Positions 16,711 through 27,135 of a DNA stretch of 64,000 nt are shown piece by piece. Position 1 is the stretch's first letter; each line of letters begins with the position of its first letter. The notes beneath the pieces were generated by a model. The model did no database searches, had not been told where the DNA came from, and was given only the letters and a program-made list of their open reading frames with translations. The stretch is from Nocardia sp. (GTDB lineage: Bacteria; Actinomycetota; Actinomycetes; Mycobacteriales; Mycobacteriaceae), in contig NZ_JAODNK010000080.1 in NCBI RefSeq assembly GCF_025465275.1, forward strand, positions 62,001 through 126,000. Reading direction: 5' to 3'. The position numbers were made by a program, and so were the translations under genes.

Positions 16711-17732
16711 CAAACACCGTAGCGGCGGAGGGCGAGGCTGGGGTTGGTGGTGCGGACTTCGTGGAGGTGTTCGAGGTCTATGCGGGCGGTGGCTATGCCG
16801 GGCTGGTCGCCGAGTTCGCCGAGGATGGCGCCGGTGGGGGCGATGACCATGGAGGCGCCGGAGCCGCGGGGGGCGGCCTGGTCGGCGGCGGCGACGTAGA
16901 TGGTGTTTTCGATGGCTCGGGCGCGGAGCAGGGTGGTCCACTGGTCGACCTTGCCGGGGCCCGGAATCCATTGCGCGGGCAGCAGCAGGACATGGGCTCC
17001 GGCGGCGGCTATGCGCCGAATGCCTTCGGGGAAGCGCAGGTCGAAGCAGGTCTGCATACCGAAGATGACCCCGTTGACCGTGAAGGTCGGGGTTTGGTCG
17101 AGCGGTCCGGGCAGGACTATGTCGGATTCGCGGGAGGCGAAGGCGTCGTAGAGATGAACCTTGCGGTAGACGGCCGCGAATTCGGCGTCGGGGGAGGCGG
17201 CGACGAGGGTGTTGTAGACGCGGTCGGCGGGGCGGTCGCCACCGGGCGTTTCGATCACTCCGGCCACCAGGTGCACCCCGAATTCGGCTGCGATTCCGCG
17301 CAATCCGCTCACCCACGGCCCGGTGAGGGGTTCGGCGGCGGGGATGGCGCGTTCGTCCAGGTGCAGTACCGAGAACATGGAGTATTCGGGGGCGATCACC
17401 ACCTGGGCACCGAGTGCCGCTGCGGCCCGTACCTCTTCGCGCAGTGTGGTGAGATTGGCCACGGTGTCGGTGCCGGGCGCGAACTGCACGACGGCGATGT
17501 CGACGACCCCGCCGTCCGCCACGCCGACGACGAGTTCCGGTTCGGCGGCAGGTTCGTGAACGGCGATCGTCGTTGCCCCCGAACTGCCTGGTTCTGTCGT
17601 TGCGGCAGTGCCGGTTACGTAATTGCGGACCGGCCCGGGTTCGGCGTGGCCGAGCCCGGATGCCGAAAGAACGGGGGTCGCGGCGACGGCCGAGGGCGGG
17701 TTGTCCGGTTGCACGAGTTCCAGCCTATTCAC
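16710..17732 (-). CDS. Carbon-nitrogen hydrolase (nitrilase superfamily amidase)
   Basis: About 340 residues if the GTG at 17732 is used; the frame stays open to 17789 and a start further inside, shortly before VDIAVVQFAPG, is also possible because the first 75 residues look non-conserved. The Glu-Lys-Cys triad is visible: Glu in IAPEYSMF, Lys in YRKVHLYD and Cys in MQTCFDLRFPE. WIPGPGKVDQW and ARAIENTIYVAA are conserved downstream. It likely hydrolyses an amide such as deaminated glutathione or an omega-amide; substrate unknown. It diverges from the RNA helicase gene at 17777. Confidence 0.85.
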   Translation of the reverse strand: MNRLELVQPDNPPSAVAATPVLSASGLGHAEPGPVRNYVTGTAATTEPGSSGATTIAVHEPAAEPELVVGVADGGVVDIAVVQFAPGTDTVANLTTLREEVRAAAALGAQVVIAPEYSMFSVLHLDERAIPAAEPLTGPWVSGLRGIAAEFGVHLVAGVIETPGGDRPADRVYNTLVAASPDAEFAAVYRKVHLYDAFASRESDIVLPGPLDQTPTFTVNGVIFGMQTCFDLRFPEGIRRIAAAGAHVLLLPAQWIPGPGKVDQWTTLLRARAIENTIYVAAADQAAPRGSGASMVIAPTGAILGELGDQPGIATARIDLEHLHEVRTTNPSLALRRYGV

Positions 17733-17776
17733 CCGATGGTCGGACCGACCAGGGCAAGGCAGTAAACTCCTGGTCA

Positions 17777-19588
17777 ATGAGTACCTCACCGGCCGACAGC
17801 GTTCCCACTGACGACGAGAGGGACGCGAACGGCCCGTCCTTCGCTGATCTCGGTATCGATGACCGCGTATTGCGGGCCATCGCCGATGTCGGCTACGAAT
17901 CGCCGTCGCCTATTCAGGCTGCGACGATTCCGCCGCTGCTGGCCGGCAAGGACGTGGTGGGTCTCGCGCAGACCGGCACCGGTAAGACCGCCGCCTTCGC
18001 CATCCCGATCCTGATGGGGCTGAATCTGACCGGCAAGGCGCCCAAGGCGCTGGTGCTGGCGCCGACACGCGAATTGGCCATACAGGTCGCGGAGGCGTTC
18101 GGCCGGTACGCCACCCACATTCCGGGTCTGAACGTGCTGCCCATCTACGGCGGCCAGAACTACGCCGTGCAGCTGTCCGGCCTGCGCCGTGGCGCGCATG
18201 TCGTGGTCGGCACGCCGGGTCGTGTCATCGACCACCTGGAGCGCGGCACCCTCGATCTGACGGAGCTGCAGTACCTGGTCCTCGACGAGGCCGACGAGAT
18301 GCTGAAGATGGGCTTCCAGGAGGACGTGGAGCGCATCCTGCGCGACACGCCCGACACGAAGCAGGTCGCGCTGTTCTCGGCGACCATGCCGCCGGTGATT
18401 CGCAAGATCTCCAAGCAGTACCTGCACGATCCGGTCGAGATCACGGTCAAGACCAAGACCTCGACCAGCCCCACCATCAGTCAGCGGTACGTATCGGTGT
18501 CGTACCAGCGCAAGCTGGACGCGCTGACCCGCATCCTCGAGGTCGAGGCATTCGAGGCCATCATCATCTTCGTGCGCACCAAGCAGGCCACCGAGGAGCT
18601 CGCCGAAAAGCTGCGCGCTCGTGGGTATTCCGCCGCCGCCATCAATGGTGATATCGCGCAGACCCAGCGTGAGCGCACCATCGGTCAGCTCAAGAACGGC
18701 CAGATCGACATCCTGGTCGCCACCGATGTCGCCGCGCGTGGCCTTGATGTGGACCGCATCTCGCATGTCGTCAACTACGACATTCCGCACGACACCGAGT
18801 CATACGTGCACCGCATCGGCCGCACCGGCCGCGCGGGCCGCTCCGGTGAGGCGCTGCTGTTCGTCGCCCCGCGCGAGCGGCGTTTACTGGACGCGATCGA
18901 GCGCGCCACCCGCCAGCCGATCACCGAAATGCAGCTGCCGAGTGTGGACGATGTGAACGCGCAGCGTGTCGCGAAGTTCGGTGACACCATCACCGAGAAC
19001 CTCGCCTCGTCGAACCTGCCGCTGTTCCGCAAGCTGATCGAGGATTACGAGCGCGAGCACAATATCCCGCTGGTGGATATCGCGGCCGCGCTGGCGATCG
19101 GCTCGTACGACGGCAATAACTTCTTCATGGAGCCCGATCCGGAGCCGGCCCCGCGTCGTGAGCGGGCCGAGCGCGGTGAGCGTTCGTTCAACGATCGGGA
19201 GCCGCGTGAGCGCCGCCCCCGTGAGGGCGGGCCCAGCCTGCACCGCAATACCGGCGCGGAGCTGGTCACCTATCGCATCGAGGTCGGTAAGCGCCACAAG
19301 GTGGCTCCCGGCGCGATCGTGGGCGCCATTGCCAACGAGGGTGGCCTGCGCCGCAGCGACTTCGGTCATATCAGCATTCGCCCCGACCACAGCCTGGTCG
19401 AGCTGCCTGCCGATCTCTCGCAGGAGACCCTGAATGCCTTGAGCCGCACCAGAATCAGCGGTCAGCTCATTCAGCTCCAGCTGGATTCGGGTGCGCCCGG
19501 ACCGCGTGCCATGAGCCGCGCGCCGCGCCGCCCGGTGGACCGTGAGTTCAAGCGTCCGGACGCCACCCGCCGCAAGCCCCGCTCGTAA
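17777..19588 (+). CDS. deaD: DEAD-box ATP-dependent RNA helicase, DeaD/CsdA type
   Basis: 603 residues from the ATG at 17777. All helicase motifs are present: Q motif (GYESPSPIQAATIPPLL), AQTGTGKT, PTRELA, TPGRVIDHL, DEAD within VLDEADEML, SAT, and HRIGRTGRAGR. A basic, Arg/Glu-rich linker (residues about 455-485) precedes a C-terminal RNA-binding DbpA-like domain (YRIEVGKRHKVAPGAIVGAI) and a basic tail. It acts in the cytoplasm in ribosome assembly and RNA decay, especially in the cold. A strong terminator lies at 19702. Confidence 0.93.
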   Translation: MSTSPADSVPTDDERDANGPSFADLGIDDRVLRAIADVGYESPSPIQAATIPPLLAGKDVVGLAQTGTGKTAAFAIPILMGLNLTGKAPKALVLAPTRELAIQVAEAFGRYATHIPGLNVLPIYGGQNYAVQLSGLRRGAHVVVGTPGRVIDHLERGTLDLTELQYLVLDEADEMLKMGFQEDVERILRDTPDTKQVALFSATMPPVIRKISKQYLHDPVEITVKTKTSTSPTISQRYVSVSYQRKLDALTRILEVEAFEAIIIFVRTKQATEELAEKLRARGYSAAAINGDIAQTQRERTIGQLKNGQIDILVATDVAARGLDVDRISHVVNYDIPHDTESYVHRIGRTGRAGRSGEALLFVAPRERRLLDAIERATRQPITEMQLPSVDDVNAQRVAKFGDTITENLASSNLPLFRKLIEDYEREHNIPLVDIAAALAIGSYDGNNFFMEPDPEPAPRRERAERGERSFNDREPRERRPREGGPSLHRNTGAELVTYRIEVGKRHKVAPGAIVGAIANEGGLRRSDFGHISIRPDHSLVELPADLSQETLNALSRTRISGQLIQLQLDSGAPGPRAMSRAPRRPVDREFKRPDATRRKPRS

Positions 19589-19701
19589 TCGCTTCGCGCC
19601 CTGCCGTTTCCACCGCACCCGCTCCTCGTGCGCCGGTGCGGGCGAGAAGGTCAGGGCGCGAACGTATTCCGGCCGCGCTCACCGCGTGATCCGGGCTGAA
19701 C

Positions 19702-19741
19702 ACTCGCGCCCAGGCTGCTGAGCCTGGGCGCGAGTCTGTTT
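19702..19741. terminator. Rho-independent terminator, bidirectional type
   Basis: A perfect 15-base-pair stem (19702-19716 with 19721-19735, arms ACTCGCGCCCAGGCT and its complement) with a GCTG loop is followed by CTGTTTTT. It lies between the convergent deaD gene and the secreted-protein gene ending at 19748. Confidence 0.92.
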
Positions 19742-19747
19742 TTCAGG

Positions 19748-20605
19748 TCAGTGGGGTTCGCTGGATCCGACTATGACCGGGGAGCTGGGCTGGGTGGCCG
19801 GGACGTTCGGCTGCGTGGCCGGAACATCGGCCGGGACATCGGGTGCGGTGGTGGCGACATTCGGCTGGGCGGCCGGAGCACTCGGATCGGTGTTCGGCTG
19901 GGGAGTCGCCGCATTGGGTTGCGGCGCCGCGGCATTGGGTTGTGTGGTCGGCACGCTCGCCGGCGGCGGATCCTTGGGCAGATCGGCGACGGTGAACAGA
20001 CCCACGGTCGGCAGCACCAGGCAGCGTGAGCCCGGATAGTCGATGGTGCCCCACAATGAGGCGACGACGGTGCCGGGTCCGGAGTCGACGGTCTTGGACA
20101 GCGCCGGCAGGTTGTAATCGGTCTGATCGTCGAGGGCATTGATGCCGCTGCGGCCATTGGCCACATTCAGCCAGACAACACTCAGCCCGGAGGCCAGCGG
20201 CATGCCGATGGTGGCGGGGGTGGCCTGGAAGCGCAGTGTTCCGGGCGGACCGGCGATGCCGCGGTCGGGACCGGCCTCACCGGATTCGGCCGAGGCGACC
20301 GTCATGGTGAACGGCAGATTGAAGCCGCAGCCGAGGGTGGGCGCCTGATAGCCGAAGGGCGTGAAGGCGATATTGGTCAGCTTGGCGGCGGAGATCAGTT
20401 CCGCGGCCTTTGCGGTGGTGTTCACCGCGGCCAGCGCGTTCTGATCCGGTCCGGCCGCGTCGGTGAGATGCGTGATCGCAGTGTCGACCGGCGAATCGGC
20501 GGGCGCGGGGGGCTCCGCGCCGGCGGTGCTGGTCGCGCCGAGAACTGCCGTGGCGGCGATGGCCGCGACCGATGCGGCCCGCCGGGAAAGGGTCCTGCCG
20601 TTCAC
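19748..20605 (-). CDS. Secreted protein with Pro/Gln/Asn-rich repeat tail
   Basis: 285 residues from the GTG at 20605, selected because GCAGGAG lies upstream and a signal peptide follows (TLSRRAASVAAIAATAVLGA, cleavage likely after STAGA). The mature part (about residues 33-205) has two Cys and resembles exported mycolata proteins of unknown function, with the segment FTPFGYQAPTLGCGF. The last 75 residues are low-complexity with repeated QPN units (AAPQPN, ATPQPN, AAQPN), likely an extended wall-spanning or surface tail. Function unknown. Confidence 0.78.
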   Translation of the reverse strand: MNGRTLSRRAASVAAIAATAVLGATSTAGAEPPAPADSPVDTAITHLTDAAGPDQNALAAVNTTAKAAELISAAKLTNIAFTPFGYQAPTLGCGFNLPFTMTVASAESGEAGPDRGIAGPPGTLRFQATPATIGMPLASGLSVVWLNVANGRSGINALDDQTDYNLPALSKTVDSGPGTVVASLWGTIDYPGSRCLVLPTVGLFTVADLPKDPPPASVPTTQPNAAAPQPNAATPQPNTDPSAPAAQPNVATTAPDVPADVPATQPNVPATQPSSPVIVGSSEPH

Positions 20606-20826
20606 TCGTGATGCTCCTGCGAACTGTCTCGGATACCGGAATCGATGTCCGGCCGCTGCTTTTCGCCGTGGAATGCGGCACGAGCACGCCGGATCTTCTC
20701 GGCAACGTACCAGCTCTCGCTGTGAGCCGTCGGGCGAGGCGGCGCGTCGGTGTGATCCAGCCGACAGGTCCCGTATTACCGGGGGGTAGGTTTGGAGTCG
20801 ATAAGACAGCGACGCTGGGAGATGCG

Positions 20827-21996
<1,170 letters not shown>

Positions 21997-22005
21997 GCTG
22001 CCGCC

Positions 22006-23133
22006 ATGGATTTCGAACTCACCGATGAACAGGTCATGCTGCGGGACACGGTCCGCGATCTGCTCGGCCGTGCCTACGACCCGGAGACCCGGCTGAAGGT
22101 CACCGATACCGAGCTCGGCTGGAATCGTGACGTCTGGAATCAGCTCGCCGAACTCGGCGTGCTGGGACTGGCCTTCAGCGAGGAAGACGGCGGCGTCGGC
22201 GCGGGGCCCGTGGAGGTCATGGTCGTACTGGAGGAGGTCGGCCGCCGGCTGGCGCCCGAACCGATTCTGGATGCCGTCCTGGTGCCGGGCGGGCTGATCG
22301 TCGCCGCCGGAACCGCCGCGCAGAAGCAGCGGCTGCTGCCCGAGCTGGTAGCCGGTACCAAGCTGCTCGCCTTCGCGAACGAGGAGCCCGGAACCCGCTG
22401 GCCCGCAGCAGAACTCGCCACCACGGCGGTTCCGCAGGGTGGCGGCTACGTGCTCACCGGCGTGAAGAATCCGGTCCCGCACGGTGATTGCGCCGACGAG
22501 CTCGTGGTCAGCGCTCAGCTCCCAGGCGGCGGCCTCGGCCTCTTCCTGGTCGCGGCCGCTGCGGAAGGTGTGGTGCGCAAGCCGTTCCGCACCTTCGACG
22601 GGCGTCGCGGGGCTCAGGTCGAATTGACCTCCGCCCCCGCGGAACTGCTCGGCGAGAATGCCGACGCCGCGGCCGCCCTGGCCGCGGTGACCGCGCAGGC
22701 GCAGGCCGCGCTCTGTGCCGAATCGCTCGGGGCGATGGAGGAGGCGCTGCGCCTCACCACCGAATATCTGAAGACGCGCAAGCAGTTCGGCGTCACGCTG
22801 TCGAAGTTCCAGACCTTGAGCCAGCGTGCGGCCAATATGTATGTCTCCCTGGAACTGGCGCGCAGTATGAGCCTCTACGCCAGTGCCGCTCTGGTGGACG
22901 ATGTCACCGATCCGGTGGTCGCCGCGCGCGCCCGCCTGCAGGTCGGCCGGTCGGCCCGCCATATCGGCCAGGAGGCGATCCAGATGCACGGCGGTATCGG
23001 TATCACCACCGAATATCCGGTGAGCCACTACGTGGCCCGCCTCACCGCCATCGCCCGCACCCTGGGCGGCGATCTGGAACACCTGCGCGTGCTCACCGCC
23101 CGCGTAGCCGGCTACACCCTGGTCGAGTTCTGA
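22006..23133 (+). CDS. Acyl-CoA dehydrogenase, partner subunit
   Basis: 375 residues, ATG at 22006, translated directly after the first dehydrogenase. The fold is clear (DFELTDEQVMLRDTVRDLL; KTRKQFGVTLSKFQTLSQR; IQMHGGIGITTEYPVSHY). It lacks both usual catalytic Glu contexts: the YEGT/YGGS region is MHGGIG, and no LxER-like motif is at the alternative site. In heterotetrameric FadE pairs of mycobacteria one subunit is inactive in this way. It is probably the structural and FAD-completing partner of the upstream protein, acting on branched or ring-containing acyl-CoA. Confidence 0.86.
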   Translation: MDFELTDEQVMLRDTVRDLLGRAYDPETRLKVTDTELGWNRDVWNQLAELGVLGLAFSEEDGGVGAGPVEVMVVLEEVGRRLAPEPILDAVLVPGGLIVAAGTAAQKQRLLPELVAGTKLLAFANEEPGTRWPAAELATTAVPQGGGYVLTGVKNPVPHGDCADELVVSAQLPGGGLGLFLVAAAAEGVVRKPFRTFDGRRGAQVELTSAPAELLGENADAAAALAAVTAQAQAALCAESLGAMEEALRLTTEYLKTRKQFGVTLSKFQTLSQRAANMYVSLELARSMSLYASAALVDDVTDPVVAARARLQVGRSARHIGQEAIQMHGGIGITTEYPVSHYVARLTAIARTLGGDLEHLRVLTARVAGYTLVEF

Positions 23134-23148
23134 CCCGTACCAACAAGT

Positions 23149-23189
23149 TTCGCGCCCCGTCCCAGCCCTGGGCCGGGGCGCGAACTATT
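23149..23189. terminator. Terminator-like hairpin after the dehydrogenase pair
   Basis: TTCGCGCCCCG (23149-23159) pairs perfectly with CGGGGCGCGAA (23174-23184), followed by CTATTT, 15 bases after the stop of the second dehydrogenase. Confidence 0.8.
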
Positions 23190-23238
23190 TCCCGAGCGTA
23201 GGCGCGAGCGCTGCCCTCGTCGGCGTAGGTGCTGCCCT

Positions 23239-23329
23239 CGTCATCCCGGCATGCTTTTGGCCGGGATCCACACCGGAAGCGTGCCAACAGGTTCCAGTGG
23301 ATCCCGGCCAAAAGCGCGCCGGGATGACG
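23239..23329. repeat. Family 2 repeat, inverted pair
   Basis: Left unit CGTCATCCCGGCATGCTTTT and right unit ending GCGCGCCGGGATGACG face each other between two convergent genes, with a 25-base spacer. Confidence 0.85.
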
Positions 23330-23340
23330 AGGCGAGTTCG

Positions 23341-23871
23341 CTACTGGCCGCCGATGGACTGGTCGTCGGGGCGGTCGGTGGTCGGGACGGCCGCGACGGC
23401 GGGTTCGGTGGTGGCGATGGTGGCCCGCGTGGGTTCCGTTGTGGGAGCGGCGGGTTCGGTGGTGGTCGTGGACCGGCGGGTGGTCGTGGACCGGGTGGTG
23501 GTGGCGCGAGAGGTGCTTGGGGCCGACGGGTCGGCTCCCGGATCGTCCGGGTCTGTCGTCACGGACGGCGGGGCGGAGTGCCGGGGAGACTGTTCGGTGG
23601 CCACCCGCCAGGTGGGGGAGGGCGGGATGATCACGACGGGGGTGGTGGTGCCGGAGTTCGAAGTCTCCGGTGCGGCTTGCAGATCCGCGTTCAGCGCCGG
23701 GGGTGCGACGTACACGTCCTGATTGCCGAGGCCGCACGCGCCGATGAGAACGAGGCCGAGCGACACCGCGCCGACGGCGGCTGCGGCACCGGCCACGGGG
23801 GCGGGTATCCGCCGCCGCGGAGTGTCGCCGCGCTTATCCGCGCCGACGTTGCTGCCGTCCATTAAGGGCAC
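23341..23871 (-). CDS. Thr/Pro-rich exported or membrane-anchored protein
   Basis: 176 residues from the ATG at 23871 (a second ATG lies at 23862). A basic stretch (DTPRRRIPAPV) precedes one hydrophobic segment (AGAAAAVGAVSLGLVLIGAC). The Cys at 46 after LIGA could be a lipobox, but the signal would be unusually long, so a single membrane anchor is equally likely. The rest is low-complexity Thr/Ser/Pro with runs such as TTRRSTTTTEPAAP, suggesting an extracellular stalk that could be glycosylated. No known domain. Confidence 0.65.
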   Translation of the reverse strand: MPLMDGSNVGADKRGDTPRRRIPAPVAGAAAAVGAVSLGLVLIGACGLGNQDVYVAPPALNADLQAAPETSNSGTTTPVVIIPPSPTWRVATEQSPRHSAPPSVTTDPDDPGADPSAPSTSRATTTRSTTTRRSTTTTEPAAPTTEPTRATIATTEPAVAAVPTTDRPDDQSIGGQ

Positions 23872-24162
23872 TCCTGTTTCGTCTCGAGTGGGCTCACCCT
23901 AACGGAGGAGGGGGCGCGGGGCCAGGCGGGTGGTCGGTTCGATCCGGTGGCTTCACAGACGATTCCGCAAGGCACGACTATATCTCAAACAGCAGTAATT
24001 CAGATATCGAATCAGTAAAGTGCGCGTGTTGCACGCACGTGTCGTGTGGACTTTTCGTTGCCGAGCCGTAATGTGTGTCCAAAGTTACACGTGAGACGCC
24101 CGAAATTTGCCGAGAGACGCGCCGTTGATTCGCCGAACTCGGTGGGCGTCATCGAGGAGTGG
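23872..24162. other. Divergent intergenic region, partly AT-rich
   Basis: 291 bases between divergent genes. The part from about 23970 to 24110 is AT-richer than usual (TATATCTCAAACAGCAGTAA) and contains TGCGCGTGTTGCACGCA, a small imperfect palindrome near 24020. It probably holds promoters of both neighbours. Confidence 0.35.
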
Positions 24163-24165
24163 ATG

Positions 24166-24420
24166 ATGGGTGCATTCTCGACATCCCCACTGCGCGCAGT
24201 CGCGCAGTCCGGGGAGCCGGCGACACAGTCGCTGAGATCGTCGGCAATTCTGGCCCGCACTGTCGCCTGGTTGATCTTCCTAGGCGGAGTCACCGGTGCT
24301 GTCCTCGGGATCGCTGGTCTACGCGTCGAAATCGCGGTCGCCGGCTTGATTCTCGCCTGTACCGCGGGCCTGATTCTGCTCAAGCTGCGTGCGGACGGTA
24401 TGTCCCGCGACAGTCACTGA
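24166..24420 (+). CDS. Small membrane protein with two predicted transmembrane helices
   Basis: 84 residues from the second of two adjacent ATG codons (24163 and 24166), chosen because GAGGAG is better spaced from it. Two hydrophobic helices follow each other: TVAWLIFLGGVTGAVLGIAG and EIAVAGLILACTAGLILLKL, with short polar ends. No family recognised. It converges on the HMG-CoA lyase gene. Coding status rests on the ribosome-binding site and the clean two-helix pattern. Confidence 0.6.
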   Translation: MGAFSTSPLRAVAQSGEPATQSLRSSAILARTVAWLIFLGGVTGAVLGIAGLRVEIAVAGLILACTAGLILLKLRADGMSRDSH

Positions 24421-24494
24421 GCCATTCCGGGCGGCAATTGTTTGGCAAATGCTTATTCGAATGCCGGCAATGAAACACGCAAAAGGGACAAACC

Positions 24495-25436
24495 TCAGGG
24501 CTGCCTGCGAATAACCCATTCGAAAGCGGCAGCCTCGGACCGGCTGCCCTCGATGGTGCGCGACCGATTCGGTTCCCCGAGTTCGGCCAGCAAGCGTTCG
24601 GAAATCGGCACCAGCGTGGCCAGCGAATCCGGCGTGAACCATTCCGGTCGAGTGGCGAACAGCAGATCCTCACTGGAGGTATTGCCCGATGCGCCGGGCG
24701 CGAACGGGCAGCCGCCCAAGCCGCCCAGCGACCCGTCGACGACATTCGCGCCCGCGGTCAGCGCGGCGAGCGAATTCGCTACGCCCATGCCCCAGGTGTC
24801 GTGCCCGTGGAAGACGATCCGGTGTTCCGCCGTGCCCCAGCGGCCTTCGGCGACAACCGCTGTCACCAGCGCGGATACCTGACCGGGATGCGCCTGGCCG
24901 AGCGTATCGGCCAGCACGATATCGGCCGCGCCCGCGGTGCGCGGATCCCGTGCGATGGCCAGCACCCGCTGCGGATCGATCGGCCCCTCGAACGGGCAGG
25001 TGAAAGTTGTTGCCAGGCAGAGCTGAATGCGCCCGCCCGCCGCCTGCGCGAAACGGATGGCCTCCGGCATGGCGGCCAGGCTGTCCTCGGTGGTGCGGCC
25101 GATATTGGCCTTGTTGTGCGCATCCGATACCGAGAAGCAGTACTGGAAATTCCGTACACCCGCTGCCGCGGCCTTCTCCACATGCCGAGGCGTGGCCACC
25201 CACACCCAGCAGCGCCGCAGCTCTTCGGGGGTCAGCGCGGCCACCAGCTCGAGCGTATTGGCCATGGGCGGCACCAGATCCGGCCGCGCCATGGAGCCGA
25301 TCTCCAGCTCCGGCACACCCAGCGCCAGCAGTTCGCGCACGATCTCGACCTTGCGTTCGGTGGGCAGCACCTTGCCGGTCAACTGCAATCCGTCGCGCAG
25401 GGTCACGTCCCGCAGCAGCGCGGTGGAGATGGTCAT
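24495..25436 (-). CDS. Hydroxymethylglutaryl-CoA lyase family protein
   Basis: 313 residues, ATG at 25436. The DRE-TIM barrel motifs are present: RDVTLRDGLQ (metal-binding Asp), HGHDTWGMG (metal-binding His pair) and the signature loop GGLGGCPFAPGASGN with its catalytic Cys. The product cleaves HMG-CoA to acetoacetate and acetyl-CoA, the last step of leucine breakdown, or a related 3-hydroxyacyl-CoA. Its start overlaps the stop of the CoA-transferase gene by four bases, so both are translated together. Confidence 0.9.
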   Translation of the reverse strand: MTISTALLRDVTLRDGLQLTGKVLPTERKVEIVRELLALGVPELEIGSMARPDLVPPMANTLELVAALTPEELRRCWVWVATPRHVEKAAAAGVRNFQYCFSVSDAHNKANIGRTTEDSLAAMPEAIRFAQAAGGRIQLCLATTFTCPFEGPIDPQRVLAIARDPRTAGAADIVLADTLGQAHPGQVSALVTAVVAEGRWGTAEHRIVFHGHDTWGMGVANSLAALTAGANVVDGSLGGLGGCPFAPGASGNTSSEDLLFATRPEWFTPDSLATLVPISERLLAELGEPNRSRTIEGSRSEAAAFEWVIRRQP

Positions 25437-26644
25437 CGGCCCTCCAGCGCGTCGATGTCGTTGTCGGACATGCCGAGCAGGCCGGACAGCACCTCGCGGG
25501 TGTGCTCGCCCAGATCCGGGCCGACATTGCGAATGGGCAGCGACTGCCCGCCGATCACCGGGACGATGCCGGTGAAGCCGACCTGTTTGGGCTCGTCCTC
25601 GCCCACGTCGACCGGGAAGTGCTGAATCATATTGCGCGCCCGATACTGCTCGTCGGCGACGATATCGGCGGCGGTGTAAATGGGCCCGCACGGAATAGCG
25701 GCGGCCTCCAGTAGCTGCAGCGCCTCGCCCGGGGTGCGCAGTCGCGTCCAGTCGGCAATGTCGGCATCCAGCCGATCGCGATGGCGCCAGCGGCCCGCAT
25801 TGTCTTGCAGCTCAGGGTCGGCCGCCAGATCGGGCCGTTCGATCACCTGCATATAGCGCTGGAAGATGGCATCGCCATTGCCGCCGATAATGATGCTGTT
25901 GCCATCACTGCACGGGTACGCATTGCTGGGCGCGATGCCCTCCATTCGCCCGCCTACCCGCTCGCGATTGATGCCGTAGGCGAGATAGTCCGGAACCAGC
26001 GACTCCATGACGGACAGGATCGACTCGTTCAGTGCCACGTCGATAATGCGCTGGTCCAAGGGAACTCGATCACCGGCGCGCTCGCGCTGGAACAGCGCCA
26101 TGACCGTCCCGAAGGCCGCGTAGATACCCGCGATCGAATCCCCGATGGAGACGCCCACCCGCACCGGCGGCCGATCCGGATCGCCCACGAGTTCCCGCAG
26201 TCCCCCGACCGCTTCGGCAACCGCGGCGAATCCGGGCCGCTGCGCCAGCGGACCGGTCTGCCCGTACGCGGAGATGCGGGTGATCACCAGATCCGGATTG
26301 GCCTCGTTCAGCGCCTCCGGCCCGAGCCCCCACTTCTCCAGCATCCCCGGCCGGAAGTTCTCCAGCAGCACATCGCACTGTTTGACGAGATCCAGCACGA
26401 TCGCGCGCCCCGCCTCGGTGCGCAGATCCAGCGTGATCGACTTCTTGTTCCGATTCACCGTCCGATAGAGCATCGAGGTGTCGCCGCCGTACAGCCGCCA
26501 ATTCCGCAGCTCGTCCCCGGTTTTCGGCCGCTCGACCTTGATGACCTCCGCCCCGAAGTCCCCGAGAATCCGCCCCGCGGTAGGCGCAGCAACATAGTTC
26601 CCCAACTCCAGAACCTGCACCCCATCGAGCGGCCGAATCTCCAT
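25433..26644 (-). CDS. Family III (CaiB/BaiF) CoA-transferase
   Basis: 403 residues, ATG at 26644. The family pattern is clear: LDGVQVLELGNYVAAPTAGR at the start, DFGAEVIKVERPKTGD, and LLENFRPGMLEKWGL, followed by the ISAYGQTGP segment near the catalytic Asp region. It transfers CoA between carboxylic acids. Coupling to an HMG-CoA lyase suggests it activates a branched hydroxy acid, for example HMG with succinyl-CoA as donor, so that the lyase can cleave it. An itaconate/citramalate-type route is an alternative. Pathway is inferred from gene overlap. Confidence 0.9.
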   Translation of the reverse strand: MEIRPLDGVQVLELGNYVAAPTAGRILGDFGAEVIKVERPKTGDELRNWRLYGGDTSMLYRTVNRNKKSITLDLRTEAGRAIVLDLVKQCDVLLENFRPGMLEKWGLGPEALNEANPDLVITRISAYGQTGPLAQRPGFAAVAEAVGGLRELVGDPDRPPVRVGVSIGDSIAGIYAAFGTVMALFQRERAGDRVPLDQRIIDVALNESILSVMESLVPDYLAYGINRERVGGRMEGIAPSNAYPCSDGNSIIIGGNGDAIFQRYMQVIERPDLAADPELQDNAGRWRHRDRLDADIADWTRLRTPGEALQLLEAAAIPCGPIYTAADIVADEQYRARNMIQHFPVDVGEDEPKQVGFTGIVPVIGGQSLPIRNVGPDLGEHTREVLSGLLGMSDNDIDALEGR

Positions 26645-27038
26645 GCCCGCAATTCTGCCCCACCCCGAACCACGCTCCCCGGCCGCGCACCCCACCGCCG
26701 CGCACGAACTGGCCCGGCGCGCACGAGACAGCGCGAGATTCCGTGTGCGGCACGTGAAGCCACGCGCGTCGTTGCCCACCGACCGGCAGGACGCTGACGG
26801 AATCGGTCAAAGGGGACCGGCGATGGCGCTGGTTCACCGTGTGTGTAGTCCAACACGGTTGTACGCATCGATCGCACAGCCCGTCTGTGGGTGGCACAGC
26901 CCGTACAAAGGGTGTGGCGCAGCGACAAGGGGTGTGCGAACTGTGACCGAGGGAAAGTGCGCAACCCTGGGCACGCCGGGAGCTGTACCCGCCTTACCTC
27001 CGCAGCGGGCTGGAGGCGAGGTCTGGTTTGCGCGAAAA
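26645..27038. other. Upstream region of the CoA-transferase operon
   Basis: 394 bases without a supported gene; an open frame on the plus strand (26643-27056) is Arg/Ala/Pro-rich and has no ribosome-binding site. GCACAGCCCGT occurs twice about 20 bases apart near 26874 and 26892, a possible direct-repeat binding site. The region should contain the promoter for the minus-strand operon. Confidence 0.4.
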
Positions 27039-27123
27039 GGCCGGTGCGACAGTTGAGATGTTGAGGGTGTGTCGCACCGGCCGGGCTTCCCGGGTGCGGT
27101 GTGCGCACGTGCACCGCACCCGG
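27039..27123. terminator. Tandem hairpins downstream of the dioxygenase gene
   Basis: Hairpin 1: GGCCGGTGCGACA (27039-27051) pairs perfectly with 27070-27082; on the minus strand it is followed by TTTTCGCG. Hairpin 2: CCGGGTGCGGTG (27090-27101) pairs with 27112-27123. Both follow the minus-strand gene ending at 27136, giving a double terminator. Confidence 0.85.
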
Positions 27124-27135
27124 AAAAGGGTTTTG

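Noticed and set aside
26643..27056. A 137-codon plus-strand open frame upstream of the CoA-transferase gene
   Set aside because: No ribosome-binding site, biased composition and overlap with the terminator of the dioxygenase gene.
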